Assembly (NCBI RefSeq): GCF_030730865.1
Contig: NZ_JAVALZ010000002.1
Coordinates: forward strand, 744,001 to 808,000
Source of the DNA: Uliginosibacterium sp. 31-16
GTDB lineage: Bacteria; Pseudomonadota; Gammaproteobacteria; Burkholderiales; Rhodocyclaceae
DNA length: 64,000 nucleotides
Direction of reading: 5' to 3'
How positions within the stretch are numbered: the stretch's first letter is position 1; each line of letters opens with the position of its first letter. Made by a program: the position numbers and the translations under genes. This document shows, piece by piece, positions 1 to 9,071 of this stretch. Under the pieces are notes generated by a model. The model made no database searches. It was not told the origin of the DNA and saw only the letters and a list, made by a program, of their open reading frames with translations.

Positions 1-1
1 G

Positions 2-1180
2 CATGCGCCGCATTTCGCCCTGCTCTACCTCAAGCGCCTTGATGAGCGCCTCGCCGCGCATCTGGATGGCTTGTGCGTGGCTGCCGAGGAAGGCCAGCCC
101 TGGCTGCGCGAGGAGGATGGCGAACTGCCCGGCTCACTGTTTGCCGAAACGGTCGTGGCGCTCACAGCGCAACCCGCACGACTCGACGCGCTGCTGGCGC
201 GGGCGGCAGCCCTGCCGGAGGAGTTGCAGGCCGAGGTGGTGGCCGCGCTGGGCTGGGTGGAGAGTAATTGTCTGCAAGGCGTGGTGAAGACGCTGCTGGA
301 GTCGCCAGATGCCTTCCATCGACGCCTCGTGCTTGAGGCCTGCATGCAGCATGGTGCAAATCCCGGTACCTTCCTGCAGACAGACTTTGCGGCGGAAGAT
401 CCGGCGCTGCGGGCCTGCGCCGCCCGCGCGGCTGGCGAACTGGGCCTGGCAACACTGCGCGAGCCCTGCCGTATGCTGCTGGATGACACGGCGTCGGCGG
501 TGGTGTTTGCTGCTGCCTATGCCGCCGTGCTGCTGGGTGATCGCGCCCAAGGCCTCGCACAACTCGGCAGTCTTGCCGCCCAGGCCGGTCCGCACCAGCA
601 CGAAGCCCTGCGCCTGTGGCTGCTGGCCGCGAATCCGGTGGATGCACACAACCTGCTCGCGCAGTTGGCTCGCCAGCCGGAGCAGACTCGCACGCTGATC
701 ACAGCCAGCGGCATCGCGGGCGATCCACAATACCTGCCCTGGCTGCTACAGCAGATGGAAAAACCGGCACTGGCGCGCCTCGCTGCCGAGGCTTTCGCGC
801 TGATCACCGGACAGGATCTGGCCGAGGAAGACCTGGATGCCAGTGCACCGGGAATGCCAGAAGAAGACCTGCCCGGCCCGAACGACGACGCGGAGAACGA
901 AGACCTATCCGAAGACCCGGACGACAACCTGCCCTGGCCAGATGTCGCGAAGCTGCAAGCCTGGTGGCAAGCCAACGCCGCCCGCTTCCCGACCGGCCAG
1001 CCCTTCTTCATGGGTCAGCCACGCTCGCCACGGATTGCATTGACTACGCTGCGCGAGGGCTACCAGCGCCAGCGCCGCCTCGCCGCCCTGATTCTCGCCC
1101 TGCAAAGCCCGGATACTGCGCTCTTCAACATCGCCGCGCCTGCGCGCCGACAGGCCGCCGCGCTCGCAGCAATATCCTGA
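2..1180 (+). CDS. TIGR02270 family protein (HEAT-repeat-like), 5' truncated by window edge
   Basis: The open frame enters from the left edge (codon phase from base 2) and ends at TGA 1178-1180, so the N-terminus is missing. The visible start reads HAPHFALLYLKRLDERLAAHLDGL. This motif, and the Ala/Leu-rich helical-pair repeats that follow (for example CAARAAGELGL), match my memory of the TIGR02270 family, which is often encoded with type VI secretion genes. An acidic linker (EEDLPGPNDDAENEDLSEDPDD) lies near residues 280-300 of the visible part. Its molecular role is unknown. The next T6SS genes, if any, would lie left of the window. The family call is from recognition, not a search. Confidence 0.7.
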   Translation, partial: HAPHFALLYLKRLDERLAAHLDGLCVAAEEGQPWLREEDGELPGSLFAETVVALTAQPARLDALLARAAALPEELQAEVVAALGWVESNCLQGVVKTLLESPDAFHRRLVLEACMQHGANPGTFLQTDFAAEDPALRACAARAAGELGLATLREPCRMLLDDTASAVVFAAAYAAVLLGDRAQGLAQLGSLAAQAGPHQHEALRLWLLAANPVDAHNLLAQLARQPEQTRTLITASGIAGDPQYLPWLLQQMEKPALARLAAEAFALITGQDLAEEDLDASAPGMPEEDLPGPNDDAENEDLSEDPDDNLPWPDVAKLQAWWQANAARFPTGQPFFMGQPRSPRIALTTLREGYQRQRRLAALILALQSPDTALFNIAAPARRQAAALAAIS

Positions 1181-1190
1181 ACATCTGCCC

Positions 1191-1230
1191 GGAGAGCCGC
1201 TTCTGGCGCGCTTCTTCAGGCAGGCATGGC
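1191..1230 (+). repeat. REP-like repeat, single copy
   Basis: The sequence reads GGAGAGCCGCTTCTGGCGCG followed by CTTCTTCAGGCAGGCATGGC. It matches the family core (GAAGAGCCGC-N-GGC-N-CTTCAG) found in about a dozen other intergenic spaces of this window. It lies directly after the stop of the TIGR02270-type gene. Confidence 0.6.
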
Positions 1231-1502
1231 GCACATCGAATCAGAAGGCGGGTCTGCCGCGATACTTGCTGGAAAACAAGTACAGGCGCGGGTCTGCAGG
1301 CAGGTCAAATCCGGGGGAGTGGGATGACGCAAAAATCCTGAACTCCTGCGCAATTCCGCCTAGGGCACACCGCAGAACCGGCCCGCTTTTTCGTTTTTCA
1401 CGGGCACCCACAACGTCATCAGGCGGACTTCGGGCTCCGTGCTGAATGCAAACCGGATTGCCCTTGGTTCGGGGCAAAAAACAGCAACGCCCCGAGAAAA
1501 TG

Positions 1503-1531
1503 AAAAAGCCCTTGATAAACAAGGGCTTTTT
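1503..1531 (-). terminator. Rho-independent terminator of tRNA-Ser
   Basis: AAAAAGCCCTT and AAGGGCTTTTT pair around a short loop (GATAAAC). The hairpin ends in a T-run on the minus strand and sits 11 bases beyond the tRNA 3' end. It is symmetric, so it could also stop plus-strand transcription. Confidence 0.85.
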
Positions 1532-1542
1532 CATTTAATTCG

Positions 1543-1633
1543 TGGCGGAGAGAGGGGGATTCGAACCCCCGTCAGGATATTATCCTGAACACGCTTTCCA
1601 GGCGTGCGACTTAAACCACTCATCCATCTCTCC
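1543..1633 (-). tRNA. tRNA-Ser (anticodon GGA)
   Basis: Read on the minus strand, the acceptor stem GGAGAGA (1633-1627) pairs with TCTCTCC, followed by discriminator G and an encoded CCA. The anticodon loop CTGGAAA gives GGA. A long variable arm built on TCAGGATAATATCCTGA is typical of a class II serine tRNA. The T-loop GTTCGAATC is intact. Total length is 91 nt. A promoter lies just upstream and a terminator just downstream, so the gene is monocistronic. Confidence 0.95.
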
Positions 1634-1646
1634 GCGAAGAGGCGCG

Positions 1647-1675
1647 ATTATAGCCAGAGAAACGGCTCAGGGCAA
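1647..1675 (-). promoter_or_regulatory. Sigma-70 promoter of tRNA-Ser
   Basis: On the minus strand a -35 box TTGCCC (1675-1670) and a perfect -10 box TATAAT (1652-1647) are separated by 17 bases. The -10 box ends 14 bases before the tRNA 5' end, a fitting position for a short leader. Confidence 0.8.
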
Positions 1676-1833
1676 TGTCGAACAGAACTAACCTGAAGCA
1701 AAGCCTCTGCCGGGAACCCCTGGCAAGAAAAATTGCCGTAAGCTTTGCATGCGGATGCTTCAGAGTCTGGTCACCGCGCCCTGCAGAGACACTACAAAAA
1801 AGGCAGCACAGCTGCCATGAAAGGATGGACACA

Positions 1834-2775
1834 ATGCTGATCCGCCGCCCCGCCGACATCGCCCCGTCGGAAATCACCTCGCCCGACTTGTATCGGGCCC
1901 GTCGCGAATTCATGCGTCTGAGCGGTCGCACCGCACTGGCCGGTGCGGCCACGCTGGCGCTGCCCTGGTCGGCGGCCGAAGCGGCAGCCTTGGCCAATGT
2001 GCAGCCCAATCGCCAGAAGATCGACGACAAGCCGACCCGCCTGAAGGACATCACGACCTACAACAACTATTACGAGTTCGGCGTGGACAAGGACGAGCCC
2101 GCGAAGAACGCCGGCGTGCTCAAAACCCGCCCGTGGACGGTGATCGTGGATGGCCTGTGCAACCGGCCACGCCGCTTCGCCATCGAGGATCTGCTCAAGC
2201 TCGCGCCGCTGGAGGAGCGCATCTACCGGATGCGTTGCGTGGAAGGCTGGTCGATGGTGATTCCTTGGGTCGGTTTCCCGCTCGCCAGCCTGCTCAAGCT
2301 CGTCGAGCCCCAGGGCAGTGCGAAATTCGTCGAATTCACGACCCTGTACGACGAAAAGATCATGCCCGGCGTGAAGTATCCGATCCTCGACTGGCCGTAT
2401 ACCGAGGGACTGCGTCTGGACGAAGCCCAGCATCCGCTGACCCTCCTGGCAGTCGGCCTCTACGGCGAGGAGTTGCTGCCGCAGAACGGCGCGCCGATCC
2501 GCCTTGTGGTGCCCTGGAAGTATGGTTTCAAAAGCGCGAAATCCATCGTGCACATCCGCCTGACCGAAAAGATGCCGGGCACTGCCTGGAACAAGGCCGC
2601 CGCCAACGAATACGGTTTTTATTCGAACGTGAATCCCAAGGTTGATCACCCGCGCTGGGAGCAGGACACGGAACGCCGCATCGGAGAGCTCACCAAGCGC
2701 AAAACCTTGCTGTTCAACGGTTACGATGAAGTCGCGCCGCTTTACGCGGGCATGGATCTGAAGAAGAATTTCTGA
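1834..2775 (+). CDS. msrP: Protein-methionine-sulfoxide reductase catalytic subunit MsrP (YedY)
   Basis: Periplasmic molybdopterin enzyme of 313 residues that repairs oxidised methionines in envelope proteins using electrons from MsrQ. The N-terminus carries a Tat signal ([10 protein letters not shown], then a hydrophobic stretch ending near AEAAA). The molybdenum-ligand cysteine lies in [11 protein letters not shown], and the segment [13 protein letters not shown] is typical of the family. The open frame extends 53 codons upstream, but ATG 1834 is preferred: AAAGGA lies 8-9 bases upstream and the Tat motif then sits near the N-terminus. The stop overlaps the msrQ start by one base, so the two form an operon. 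Confidence 0.95.
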   Translation: MLIRRPADIAPSEITSPDLYRARREFMRLSGRTALAGAATLALPWSAAEAAALANVQPNRQKIDDKPTRLKDITTYNNYYEFGVDKDEPAKNAGVLKTRPWTVIVDGLCNRPRRFAIEDLLKLAPLEERIYRMRCVEGWSMVIPWVGFPLASLLKLVEPQGSAKFVEFTTLYDEKIMPGVKYPILDWPYTEGLRLDEAQHPLTLLAVGLYGEELLPQNGAPIRLVVPWKYGFKSAKSIVHIRLTEKMPGTAWNKAAANEYGFYSNVNPKVDHPRWEQDTERRIGELTKRKTLLFNGYDEVAPLYAGMDLKKNF

Positions 2776-3479
2776 TGCTGAGCGGGTTGCGCAATCCTGG
2801 CCGAAACGGCATCACCATCATCAAGCTCGTCCTGTTTATCGTCTGCCTGATTCCGCTGGCGCATCTGGGCTGGGGTTTCTTCAACGACGGGCTGGGCGCC
2901 AATCCGGTCGAAGCCATTACCCGCGGCACCGGTGACTGGGCCTTGCGCTTCCTGCTGATTTCGCTGGCAGTCACGCCCTTGCGCCGCCTGACGGGCATGA
3001 ACTGGCTGATCCGCACACGGCGCATGCTAGGGCTTTACGCCTTTTTCTACGCCCTGCTCCACTTCATCACCTATCTGTGGCTGGATCGTTTCTTCGATCT
3101 GCAGGGCATCGCCAAGGATATTCTCAAGCGTCCCTTCATCACCGCAGGCTTTGCCGCCTTCGTGCTGCTGATTCCGCTGGCCGCCACGTCTTTCAATGCC
3201 GCCATCCGCGCGCTGGGGGGCCGGCGCTGGCAAGCCCTGCACCGCAGCGTGTACGCCGTCGCCATCATCGGGGTCGTGCATTACTGGTGGCTGGTCAAGC
3301 GCGACATTACCCAGCCACTGATCTATGCCCTGATCCTGGCTCTGCTATTGGGGTTGCGGGCAGCGTGGCGGGAGAACGAGCGCCAGAGCCAGTTACAGAG
3401 CATGCAGCCTGAAAAGGCCCGCCAGAAGCGCCCCTCCGGGAAGCGTGTGATCCCGATCCTGCCGGATCAGCGCAGATAG
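2775..3479 (+). CDS. msrQ: Haem-binding membrane subunit MsrQ (YedZ)
   Basis: Inner-membrane b-type cytochrome of 234 residues that passes electrons from the quinone pool or cytoplasmic flavin to MsrP. It has several hydrophobic helices of the ferric-reductase-like type. Candidate haem-ligand histidines lie in FYALLHFITYLW and in the segments LHRSVYAV and GVVHYWW. The ATG overlaps the msrP stop (TGATG), indicating translational coupling. The basic C-terminal tail is cytoplasmic. Its last 13 bases overlap the end of the convergent downstream gene. Confidence 0.95.
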   Translation: MLSGLRNPGRNGITIIKLVLFIVCLIPLAHLGWGFFNDGLGANPVEAITRGTGDWALRFLLISLAVTPLRRLTGMNWLIRTRRMLGLYAFFYALLHFITYLWLDRFFDLQGIAKDILKRPFITAGFAAFVLLIPLAATSFNAAIRALGGRRWQALHRSVYAVAIIGVVHYWWLVKRDITQPLIYALILALLLGLRAAWRENERQSQLQSMQPEKARQKRPSGKRVIPILPDQRR

Positions 3480-3979
3480 GGTTTGACCCGCGCCTTGAAT
3501 GCCACAGCCTGTTCAACGCGCGCGGACCGATTCAAGGCCGTGATGATCTCGTTGCCCAGCGCGATGTAGTCACTGATGCGGGCGGCCTGAACCAGCTTGC
3601 CCTGATAGGTCGCGCCCTTTGCACCGAAGGCGTCGCGGATCATGTCGCCATAGATGCGGTACAGACTCATCAGGCGGCTGGACTCATCAGCGGGCACTTC
3701 ATTCGGCGAAACCACCGTCAGCAAGCCCGCAGAAGCCGGGCCGTTGTTGACCGGACGGGGCGGCGGCGACAAAAGGGGCTGGATCAGGCCGGCATCCTGC
3801 AATTGCTTCAGATGCTCTTCGGTGATGCCAGCAGCCTCCAGCGTCTTGATCAGTTGCTGCGCAGGCCGCTTGCCATCAATCATGACCAGCAAGGTGCGCA
3901 AACGCGGATGCAGCCGCATCTGGCGCTGGCGCAGTTCGTCGACTCCGAACACGGTCTTGGTGAAAACAACTCCGTCCAT
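3467..3979 (-). CDS. Conserved hypothetical protein (about 170 residues)
   Basis: I do not recognise a named family. The protein begins MDGVVFTKTVFGVDELRQRQ and continues with a short basic block, RLHPRLRTLLVMIDGKRPA. A proline-rich linker near residues 85-100 separates two mostly helical halves. No signal peptide or membrane segment is visible. An upstream ATG (4036) would add 19 residues, but neither start has a strong ribosome site; 3979 has the weak GGGGCAGG. The helix-rich N-terminal region with an internal 'IDG' turn recalls small winged-helix-like domains in betaproteobacterial hypotheticals, but this is only an impression. It converges on and overlaps msrQ. Confidence 0.7.
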   Translation of the reverse strand: MDGVVFTKTVFGVDELRQRQMRLHPRLRTLLVMIDGKRPAQQLIKTLEAAGITEEHLKQLQDAGLIQPLLSPPPRPVNNGPASAGLLTVVSPNEVPADESSRLMSLYRIYGDMIRDAFGAKGATYQGKLVQAARISDYIALGNEIITALNRSARVEQAVAFKARVKPYLR

Positions 3980-4101
3980 ACCTGCCCCGGGAAAGCGTAA
4001 GCGGTTTGTTGTGACCTGAAAAATCGGTGACAACATTAATCATACATACTACTTTGGGATTATTACAGAGACTCTTCCGCCTTGCAGCAATACGCACCCC
4101 A

Positions 4102-6060
4102 TTATTTGCTCAGCGCAGGCGGGGGCAGGGTTTCAAGAAAGCTCACCACCTCATCCTCGATGCGCGTACGACGCATTGCCGGCAGGCTCTGCCAGACACG
4201 CCTGCCGTAAGGCTTGGAGATCATGCGCGGATCACACACCATCAGCACGCCGCGGTCCCGCTCGCTGCGGATCAGGCGACCGGCGCCCTGCTTCATGCTG
4301 ATCACCGCGCGCGGCAGCTGGTATTCCATGAACGGATTCTTGCCCTGTTTCTCGATCCAGTCGACACGGGCTTTCAGCACGGGATCATCCGGCGGCGCAA
4401 ACGGCAGCTTGTCGATGATCACCACCGACAGTGCATCACCCGGCACGTCCACGCCTTCCCAGAAACTCTGGCTGGCCACCAGCACGGCGTTGCCCAGCTG
4501 GCGGAAACGCTCCAGCAGCTCGGAGCGGGATGCCTGGCCCTGGATCAGCAGAGGGAAATCCAGCGCCTGACGATGGAAGCGTGATTCCAGCCCTTCGTGA
4601 ATGATCTTCATCGCGCGCAGCGAGGTGCACAGCACGAAAGTGCGCCCCTGCGCGGCACGGATCACCGGCACGGCACGCTCGATCACCGCGTCGAGAAAAT
4701 CCGGACTGTTCGGGTCCGGCATCCGGTCTGGCGCGTAGAGCACGGCCTGCTCGGCATAATCGAAGGGGCTGCCCCACATGCCGGTCTCGGGTGGCGGGTC
4801 CAGCGCATCCAGCCCCAGCTCGGCGTTGTAGTGGGAGAAATTCTTGCCTACCGCCAGCGTCGCCGAGGCGAAGATCCAGCTCTTGGCATTGCCTTCGATC
4901 TGCTTGCGGAAGATCTCGGCGACCCGCAGCGGCGTGGTGTTCAGCGCCGCGGACTGACTGAAGACTTCCACCCAGCGGATCGTGTCCGGCTGGTTCAGGC
5001 GACGCCAGTTGGTCACGCGGGTATGCAGTTCGGTGCCGCGCTGCCAGCATTTTTCGAGCCCTTCCGAGCGTTCGGCCTGCGATTCGGCCAGTGTCAGGAA
5101 GTTTTCCAGCTCCTTTTCCACGGCGTCCAGCGCGCCCACGAAGTCCGCCTTGTCGGCCACCTGTTCGTAGCCCAGACGCGCATTCTCCCCGGGAATGGCC
5201 AGGCGCAGATCACGCGCGGCCTTCTCCAGCGAGCGCGTCGCCTCCTGCAAGGGCGGAAAGTCGCGCGCCGCAATCAGCGCCTCAGTGCGTGTATCGCGCG
5301 CCAGATCGAGCATCTGGCCGGTCGAGGCCGAATCGCCGAAGAACATGCTGGCGGTTTCGGGCAACTGGTGTGCCTCGTCGAAAACCACGGTATTGCAGGC
5401 CGGCAGCAGCTCGCCCATACCTTCGTCGCGCAGCATCACGTCGGCAAAGAACAGGTGGTGATTGACCACCACCACGTCCGCCTCCTGTGCCGTGCGGCGC
5501 GCGCCCATCACAAAGCACTCTTTGGCATTCGGGCATTCCTGCCCCAGACAGTTGTCACGTGTCGAGGTTGCCGCCAGCCACACCGTCGCATCTTCGGGGA
5601 CCCCCGTGCACTCGGCCTTGTCGCCGGTCGTGGTGGTCAGCAGCCATTTGCCGATGGTACGGATGTGCGACGCATCCTCGCGACTATGGAAGCGTCCTTC
5701 AATCTGTGCGTGGGCAATGTGATAGTGGCAGGCGTAGTTCTGCCGCCCCTTGAGCAGCGCCACGCTGAGCGGCAGCTTGAGTGCCTTGCGCACCGCCGGC
5801 AGGTCACGATGGAAAAGCTGATCCTGCAGGGTCTTGGTGCCGGTGGAGATGATTACCTTGCCGCCGGAGAGCAAGGCGGGTACAAGGTAGGCAAAGGTCT
5901 TGCCGGTGCCGGTACCCGCCTCGGCCACCAGCGCGCGGTTGCCCTTGATCGCGCGGGCAATCGCCTCAGCCATCTCGACCTGTTGCGGGCGGGCACGGAA
6001 ACCCGGAATCACGCGGGCCAGCGAACCTTCTTCAGCAAAATGTGCAGCAACGTCGAGCAT
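4102..6060 (-). CDS. yoaA: ATP-dependent DNA helicase, DinG/YoaA family
   Basis: XPD-like superfamily 2 helicase of 652 residues, thought to unwind damaged or stalled DNA 5'-3'. Walker A is AEAGTGTGKT (about 46-55) and the DEAH box is VVFDEAHQLPE (about 225-235). Four cysteines (about C111, C171, C176, C182) are spaced as in the iron-sulfur domain of this family. The C-terminal helicase half includes SQSFWEGVDVPG and QGAGRLIRSERD. The length matches YoaA rather than the larger DinG. It is divergent from the GspE-type gene, with a paired REP-like repeat in between. Confidence 0.93.
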   Translation of the reverse strand: MLDVAAHFAEEGSLARVIPGFRARPQQVEMAEAIARAIKGNRALVAEAGTGTGKTFAYLVPALLSGGKVIISTGTKTLQDQLFHRDLPAVRKALKLPLSVALLKGRQNYACHYHIAHAQIEGRFHSREDASHIRTIGKWLLTTTTGDKAECTGVPEDATVWLAATSTRDNCLGQECPNAKECFVMGARRTAQEADVVVVNHHLFFADVMLRDEGMGELLPACNTVVFDEAHQLPETASMFFGDSASTGQMLDLARDTRTEALIAARDFPPLQEATRSLEKAARDLRLAIPGENARLGYEQVADKADFVGALDAVEKELENFLTLAESQAERSEGLEKCWQRGTELHTRVTNWRRLNQPDTIRWVEVFSQSAALNTTPLRVAEIFRKQIEGNAKSWIFASATLAVGKNFSHYNAELGLDALDPPPETGMWGSPFDYAEQAVLYAPDRMPDPNSPDFLDAVIERAVPVIRAAQGRTFVLCTSLRAMKIIHEGLESRFHRQALDFPLLIQGQASRSELLERFRQLGNAVLVASQSFWEGVDVPGDALSVVIIDKLPFAPPDDPVLKARVDWIEKQGKNPFMEYQLPRAVISMKQGAGRLIRSERDRGVLMVCDPRMISKPYGRRVWQSLPAMRRTRIEDEVVSFLETLPPPALSK

Positions 6061-6146
6061 GGAGCAATACGAAAAAATGGCTTGGCGATGGTAACAGAGA
6101 GACGGGAGCCCACCGCGCCTGTGACGCGCAAAACCAGATGCAGGCT

Positions 6147-6213
6147 GGAAAGCCGCTCCCAGCCTTGCTCTTCAGCACCCCATCATGAAGAAGTCCGCCA
6201 CAAGCGGCTCTTC
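6147..6213. repeat. REP-like repeat, inverted pair
   Basis: A forward copy (GAAAGCCGCTCCCAGCCTTG then CTCTTCAG) is followed after a few bases by an inverted copy (GAAGAAGTCCGCCACAAG then CGGCTCTTC). Reverse-complementing the second gives GAAGAGCCGCTTGTGGCG, the family core. The arrangement resembles a BIME. It sits in the 279-base divergent space between yoaA and the GspE-type gene, which otherwise shows nothing I can name. Confidence 0.65.
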
Positions 6214-6339
6214 GGGCAGCAGCACTTGAGCGATCCGTCTCGTTAAAGCTTGCAAAGCTGAGCAAAAACCCCGCTCGCGGCATTGTTGCGCACCTGCCGC
6301 CGTCCTAAAGTCAGCAGAACCCTTTCACGGTTCATCAAC

Positions 6340-8178
6340 ATGTCCAAGCCCGCGCTCAGCCCCATGCCCCACAAAGCCAGCGTGACCCCTATTTCCGAGG
6401 CGGAGCGCCGCCTGACCCTCAAGGAAATCCTGCGTCTGCTGCTGGAAGATCAGCTCATCAGCCGCGAGGAGGCCGAGCAGGTGCACGCCGAGCGTCACAC
6501 CAGCAAGGCCGGCGCCCATCCGCTGACGGTGATCGCCGAGCGCCAGTTCAAGAACCAGCAGCCACCGCATCGCCCGCTGCATCTGGAGGCGCTCACCGAA
6601 TGGCTGGCCGGCAGACTCGGACTGGAGTATTTCCACATTGATCCGCTGAAGATCAATTTCGCCAGCGTCACCGAAGTCATGTCCGCCGCCTACGCCGGGC
6701 GCCTGCAGGTGCTGCCGGTGCAGGTCACACCGCACGAAGTCGTGATCGCCAGTGCCGAACCGTATATCCGCGAATGGGAACGCGAGTTGACGCCCGCCCT
6801 GCGTCGTCCGATCCGCCGGGTGTTCGCCAATCCGGTGGATATCGAGCGCTTCCAGATCGAGTTCTACAACCTCGCCCGCTCGGTCAAGAAAGCCGCCCAG
6901 AAAGAAGCCCAGCAAGGCAGTGCGATCTCGAATTTCGAGCAGCTGGTGGAACTCTCCAAGACCAATCGCCAGTTCGATGCCAACGAGCAACACATCGTCA
7001 GCATCGTCGATTGGCTGTGGCAGTACGCCTTCGAGCAGCGCGCCTCGGACATCCACGTCGAGCCGCGCCGCGATGCCGGCATCGTGCGTTTCCGCATCGA
7101 CGGCGTGCTGCATCAGGTGTACCAGTTGCCCATGTCGGTCATCACTGCGATGACCAGCCGGATCAAGATCCTCGGCCGCATGGATGTGGTCGAAAAACGC
7201 CGGCCACAGGATGGCCGTGTGAAGACCCGCACCCCGCAAGGTACCGAGATCGAGCTGCGCCTGTCGACGCTGCCCACCGCCTTCGGCGAAAAACTGGTGA
7301 TGCGCATTTTTGATCCGGATGTGCTGGTGCGCAATTTCGGCGAACTGGGTTTCACCGACGACGACCTGAACCGCTGGAACCACATGACCCGCCAGCCCAA
7401 CGGCATCATTCTGGTGACCGGTCCGACCGGCTCCGGCAAGACCACCACGCTGTATTCCACGCTCAAGCAGCTGGCCACTTCGGAAGTGAATGTGTGCACC
7501 ATCGAAGACCCGATCGAAATGGTCGAAGGGGCCTTCAACCAGATGCAGGTGCAGGCCGGCATCGAGCTGGGTTTTGCCGACGGCGTGCGCGCCCTGATGC
7601 GGCAGGACCCGGACATCATCATGATCGGCGAAATCCGCGATCTGCAGACCGCTGAAATGGCGATCCAGGCGGCGCTGACCGGCCACCTCGTGCTGTCCAC
7701 CCTGCACACCAACGACGCCCCTTCGGCGATCACCCGCATGCTCGATCTGGGCGTGCCGTCCTACCTGCTCAACGCCACCGTGCTGGGCGTGATGGCCCAG
7801 CGTCTGGTGCGCACCCTGTGCCCGCATTGCAAGGAGGCCGCAGCGCCGACGGAAGAAGAGGCGGCCGCCTGGGCGCAGCTGGCCATCCCCTTCAAAGCGC
7901 CGGTGCCCGGCCAGATCCATCACCCGGTCGGCTGTCTGGAATGCCGCAACACCGGTTACAGCGGGCGCATGGGCATCTACGAAACCCTGTTGATGTCGCC
8001 AGCGATCAGCCGGCTGATTCAGCAAGGCGCCGATCTGGCCCTGATCCGCCAGCAGGCCTACCGCGAAGACATGAAGCCGCTGCGCATCTCCGGCGCGCTC
8101 AAGATCGCCAAGGGGCTGACCAGCCTCGACGAAGTGCTGCGCATCGCACCGCCCGCGCAGGACGAGAAGATGGGGTGA
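6340..8178 (+). CDS. GspE/PulE/PilB-type secretion ATPase (orphan)
   Basis: Cytoplasmic hexameric ATPase of type II secretion or type IV pilus machines, 612 residues from ATG 6340. The track frame opens 19 codons earlier, but MSKPALSP is the natural start. The N-terminal part resembles an MshE-N/GspE-N domain. Walker A GPTGSGKTTT lies near residues 361-370. An Asp box (DPDIIMIGEIRD) and His box (LSTLHTND) follow. The tetracysteine zinc site has CPHC near 494 and CLEC near 533. No other secretion genes adjoin it, so the partner machine must be elsewhere. Whether it serves type II secretion, pili or another system cannot be told here. Confidence 0.88.
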   Translation: MSKPALSPMPHKASVTPISEAERRLTLKEILRLLLEDQLISREEAEQVHAERHTSKAGAHPLTVIAERQFKNQQPPHRPLHLEALTEWLAGRLGLEYFHIDPLKINFASVTEVMSAAYAGRLQVLPVQVTPHEVVIASAEPYIREWERELTPALRRPIRRVFANPVDIERFQIEFYNLARSVKKAAQKEAQQGSAISNFEQLVELSKTNRQFDANEQHIVSIVDWLWQYAFEQRASDIHVEPRRDAGIVRFRIDGVLHQVYQLPMSVITAMTSRIKILGRMDVVEKRRPQDGRVKTRTPQGTEIELRLSTLPTAFGEKLVMRIFDPDVLVRNFGELGFTDDDLNRWNHMTRQPNGIILVTGPTGSGKTTTLYSTLKQLATSEVNVCTIEDPIEMVEGAFNQMQVQAGIELGFADGVRALMRQDPDIIMIGEIRDLQTAEMAIQAALTGHLVLSTLHTNDAPSAITRMLDLGVPSYLLNATVLGVMAQRLVRTLCPHCKEAAAPTEEEAAAWAQLAIPFKAPVPGQIHHPVGCLECRNTGYSGRMGIYETLLMSPAISRLIQQGADLALIRQQAYREDMKPLRISGALKIAKGLTSLDEVLRIAPPAQDEKMG

Positions 8179-8245
8179 GCACCTGCGGTACACGGGACAC
8201 CTGAAAACCCGCCTCCACCAAGGATTTCCGGCACACCTGTCTCGT

Positions 8246-8314
8246 GACCCGCTCCCGGCAAGCATCTTCAGCATGCCTGCCTGAAGACGACCGCCCCATG
8301 TGGCTCTTCAGGCA
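8246..8314. repeat. REP-like repeat, inverted pair
   Basis: The forward copy CCCGCTCCCGGCAAGCATCT runs into TCAGCATGCCTG. It abuts the inverted copy CCTGAAGACGACCGCCCCATG, which ends in TGGCTCTTCAGGC. The pair lies between the GspE-type gene and the phosphatase gene. Confidence 0.65.
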
Positions 8315-8405
8315 GGCTCAACTCTATCCCCGGCCCTCGTTACTCGGTCCTGCTTTTAAAGCATAATCCCCCCCTTTGCCCGCATGGGCTGAGCGGATCC
8401 CTTTT

Positions 8406-9071
8406 GTGGCGCACGACGTAAGCAGTTTTTCCGGCCGCCTGCTGGCCTATCTCGACATGTTGCTGGTTGATCACGGACTGTTCCGCGTGATCTACAACAA
8501 TCTGTACGCCCTGCCCGGCGGCCTGTATCGCAGCAGCCAGCCCAGCCCCGGCCAGATCCGCAAGTACCAGCGCAAGCTCGGCATCAAGACCATCATCAAC
8601 CTGCGCGGTGCGGACGACACGCGCCGCTATGCGCTGGAAGCCGAGGAGTGCCGCCGGCTTGGCATCACCCTGGTCGACTTCAAGGGCATCCTGTCACGCA
8701 GCGCGCCGGAGCTCGTCCATGTGCAGCGTGCGCGCGAGATGTTCGACAGCATCGAATACCCGGCGCTGATCCACTGCAAGAGCGGCGCAGACCGCGCTGG
8801 CTTCGCGGCGGCCCTGTACCGGCTGTTCCGCCTGAATGAACCGGTGCAGGAAGCGCTGTGCGAACTGTCGTGGAAATACGGCCACCTGAAGGGCTCCAAG
8901 ACCGGCATCCTCGATTACTTCTTCGAGGAATATCTCGCGGCCAATGCCCGCGAGCCCATTGAATTCATGACCTGGCTGAGCACGGTCTACAATCGGGATC
9001 AGCTCAAGCAAGCCTTCCACACCCGTGGCTGGGCAGATTTTCTGGTCGACAAGGTGTTGCACCGCGAATGA
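8406..9071 (+). CDS. Dual-specificity/tyrosine phosphatase-like protein
   Basis: The 221-residue protein carries the cysteine phosphatase signature HCKSGADRAGF, with catalytic C124 and phosphate-binding R130. LYRSSQPSPGQI and a TIINLRG strand precede it, as in the DSP-like family fused to NAD kinase-like domains in some bacteria. I chose GTG 8406 because GAGCGGA lies about 8 bases upstream; a TTG ten codons earlier lacks one. It is transcribed toward msbA, with only a short coupled frame in between. This suggests a role near lipid A or envelope metabolism, but the substrate is not known. Confidence 0.8.
   Translation: MAHDVSSFSGRLLAYLDMLLVDHGLFRVIYNNLYALPGGLYRSSQPSPGQIRKYQRKLGIKTIINLRGADDTRRYALEAEECRRLGITLVDFKGILSRSAPELVHVQRAREMFDSIEYPALIHCKSGADRAGFAAALYRLFRLNEPVQEALCELSWKYGHLKGSKTGILDYFFEEYLAANAREPIEFMTWLSTVYNRDQLKQAFHTRGWADFLVDKVLHRE

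Larger units (their letters stand above)
1181..1542. other. Intergenic region without a convincing gene
   Basis: This stretch of about 360 bases between the TIGR02270-type gene and tRNA-Ser holds one copy of the dispersed REP-like repeat (1191-1230) and the tRNA terminator (1503-1531). A 97-codon minus-strand frame (1241-1534) runs through the terminator hairpin, has no recognisable domain, and is not called. Confidence 0.6.

Noticed and set aside
1241..1534. 97-codon minus-strand frame
   Set aside because: Runs through the tRNA terminator hairpin; no domain or ribosome site.
4597..6246. 549-codon open frame antisense to yoaA
   Set aside because: The helicase motifs in the opposite strand explain the region.
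6325..8274. 649-codon open frame antisense to the GspE-type gene
   Set aside because: Chance open frame from the third-position GC of the real gene; the sense frame has all ATPase motifs.
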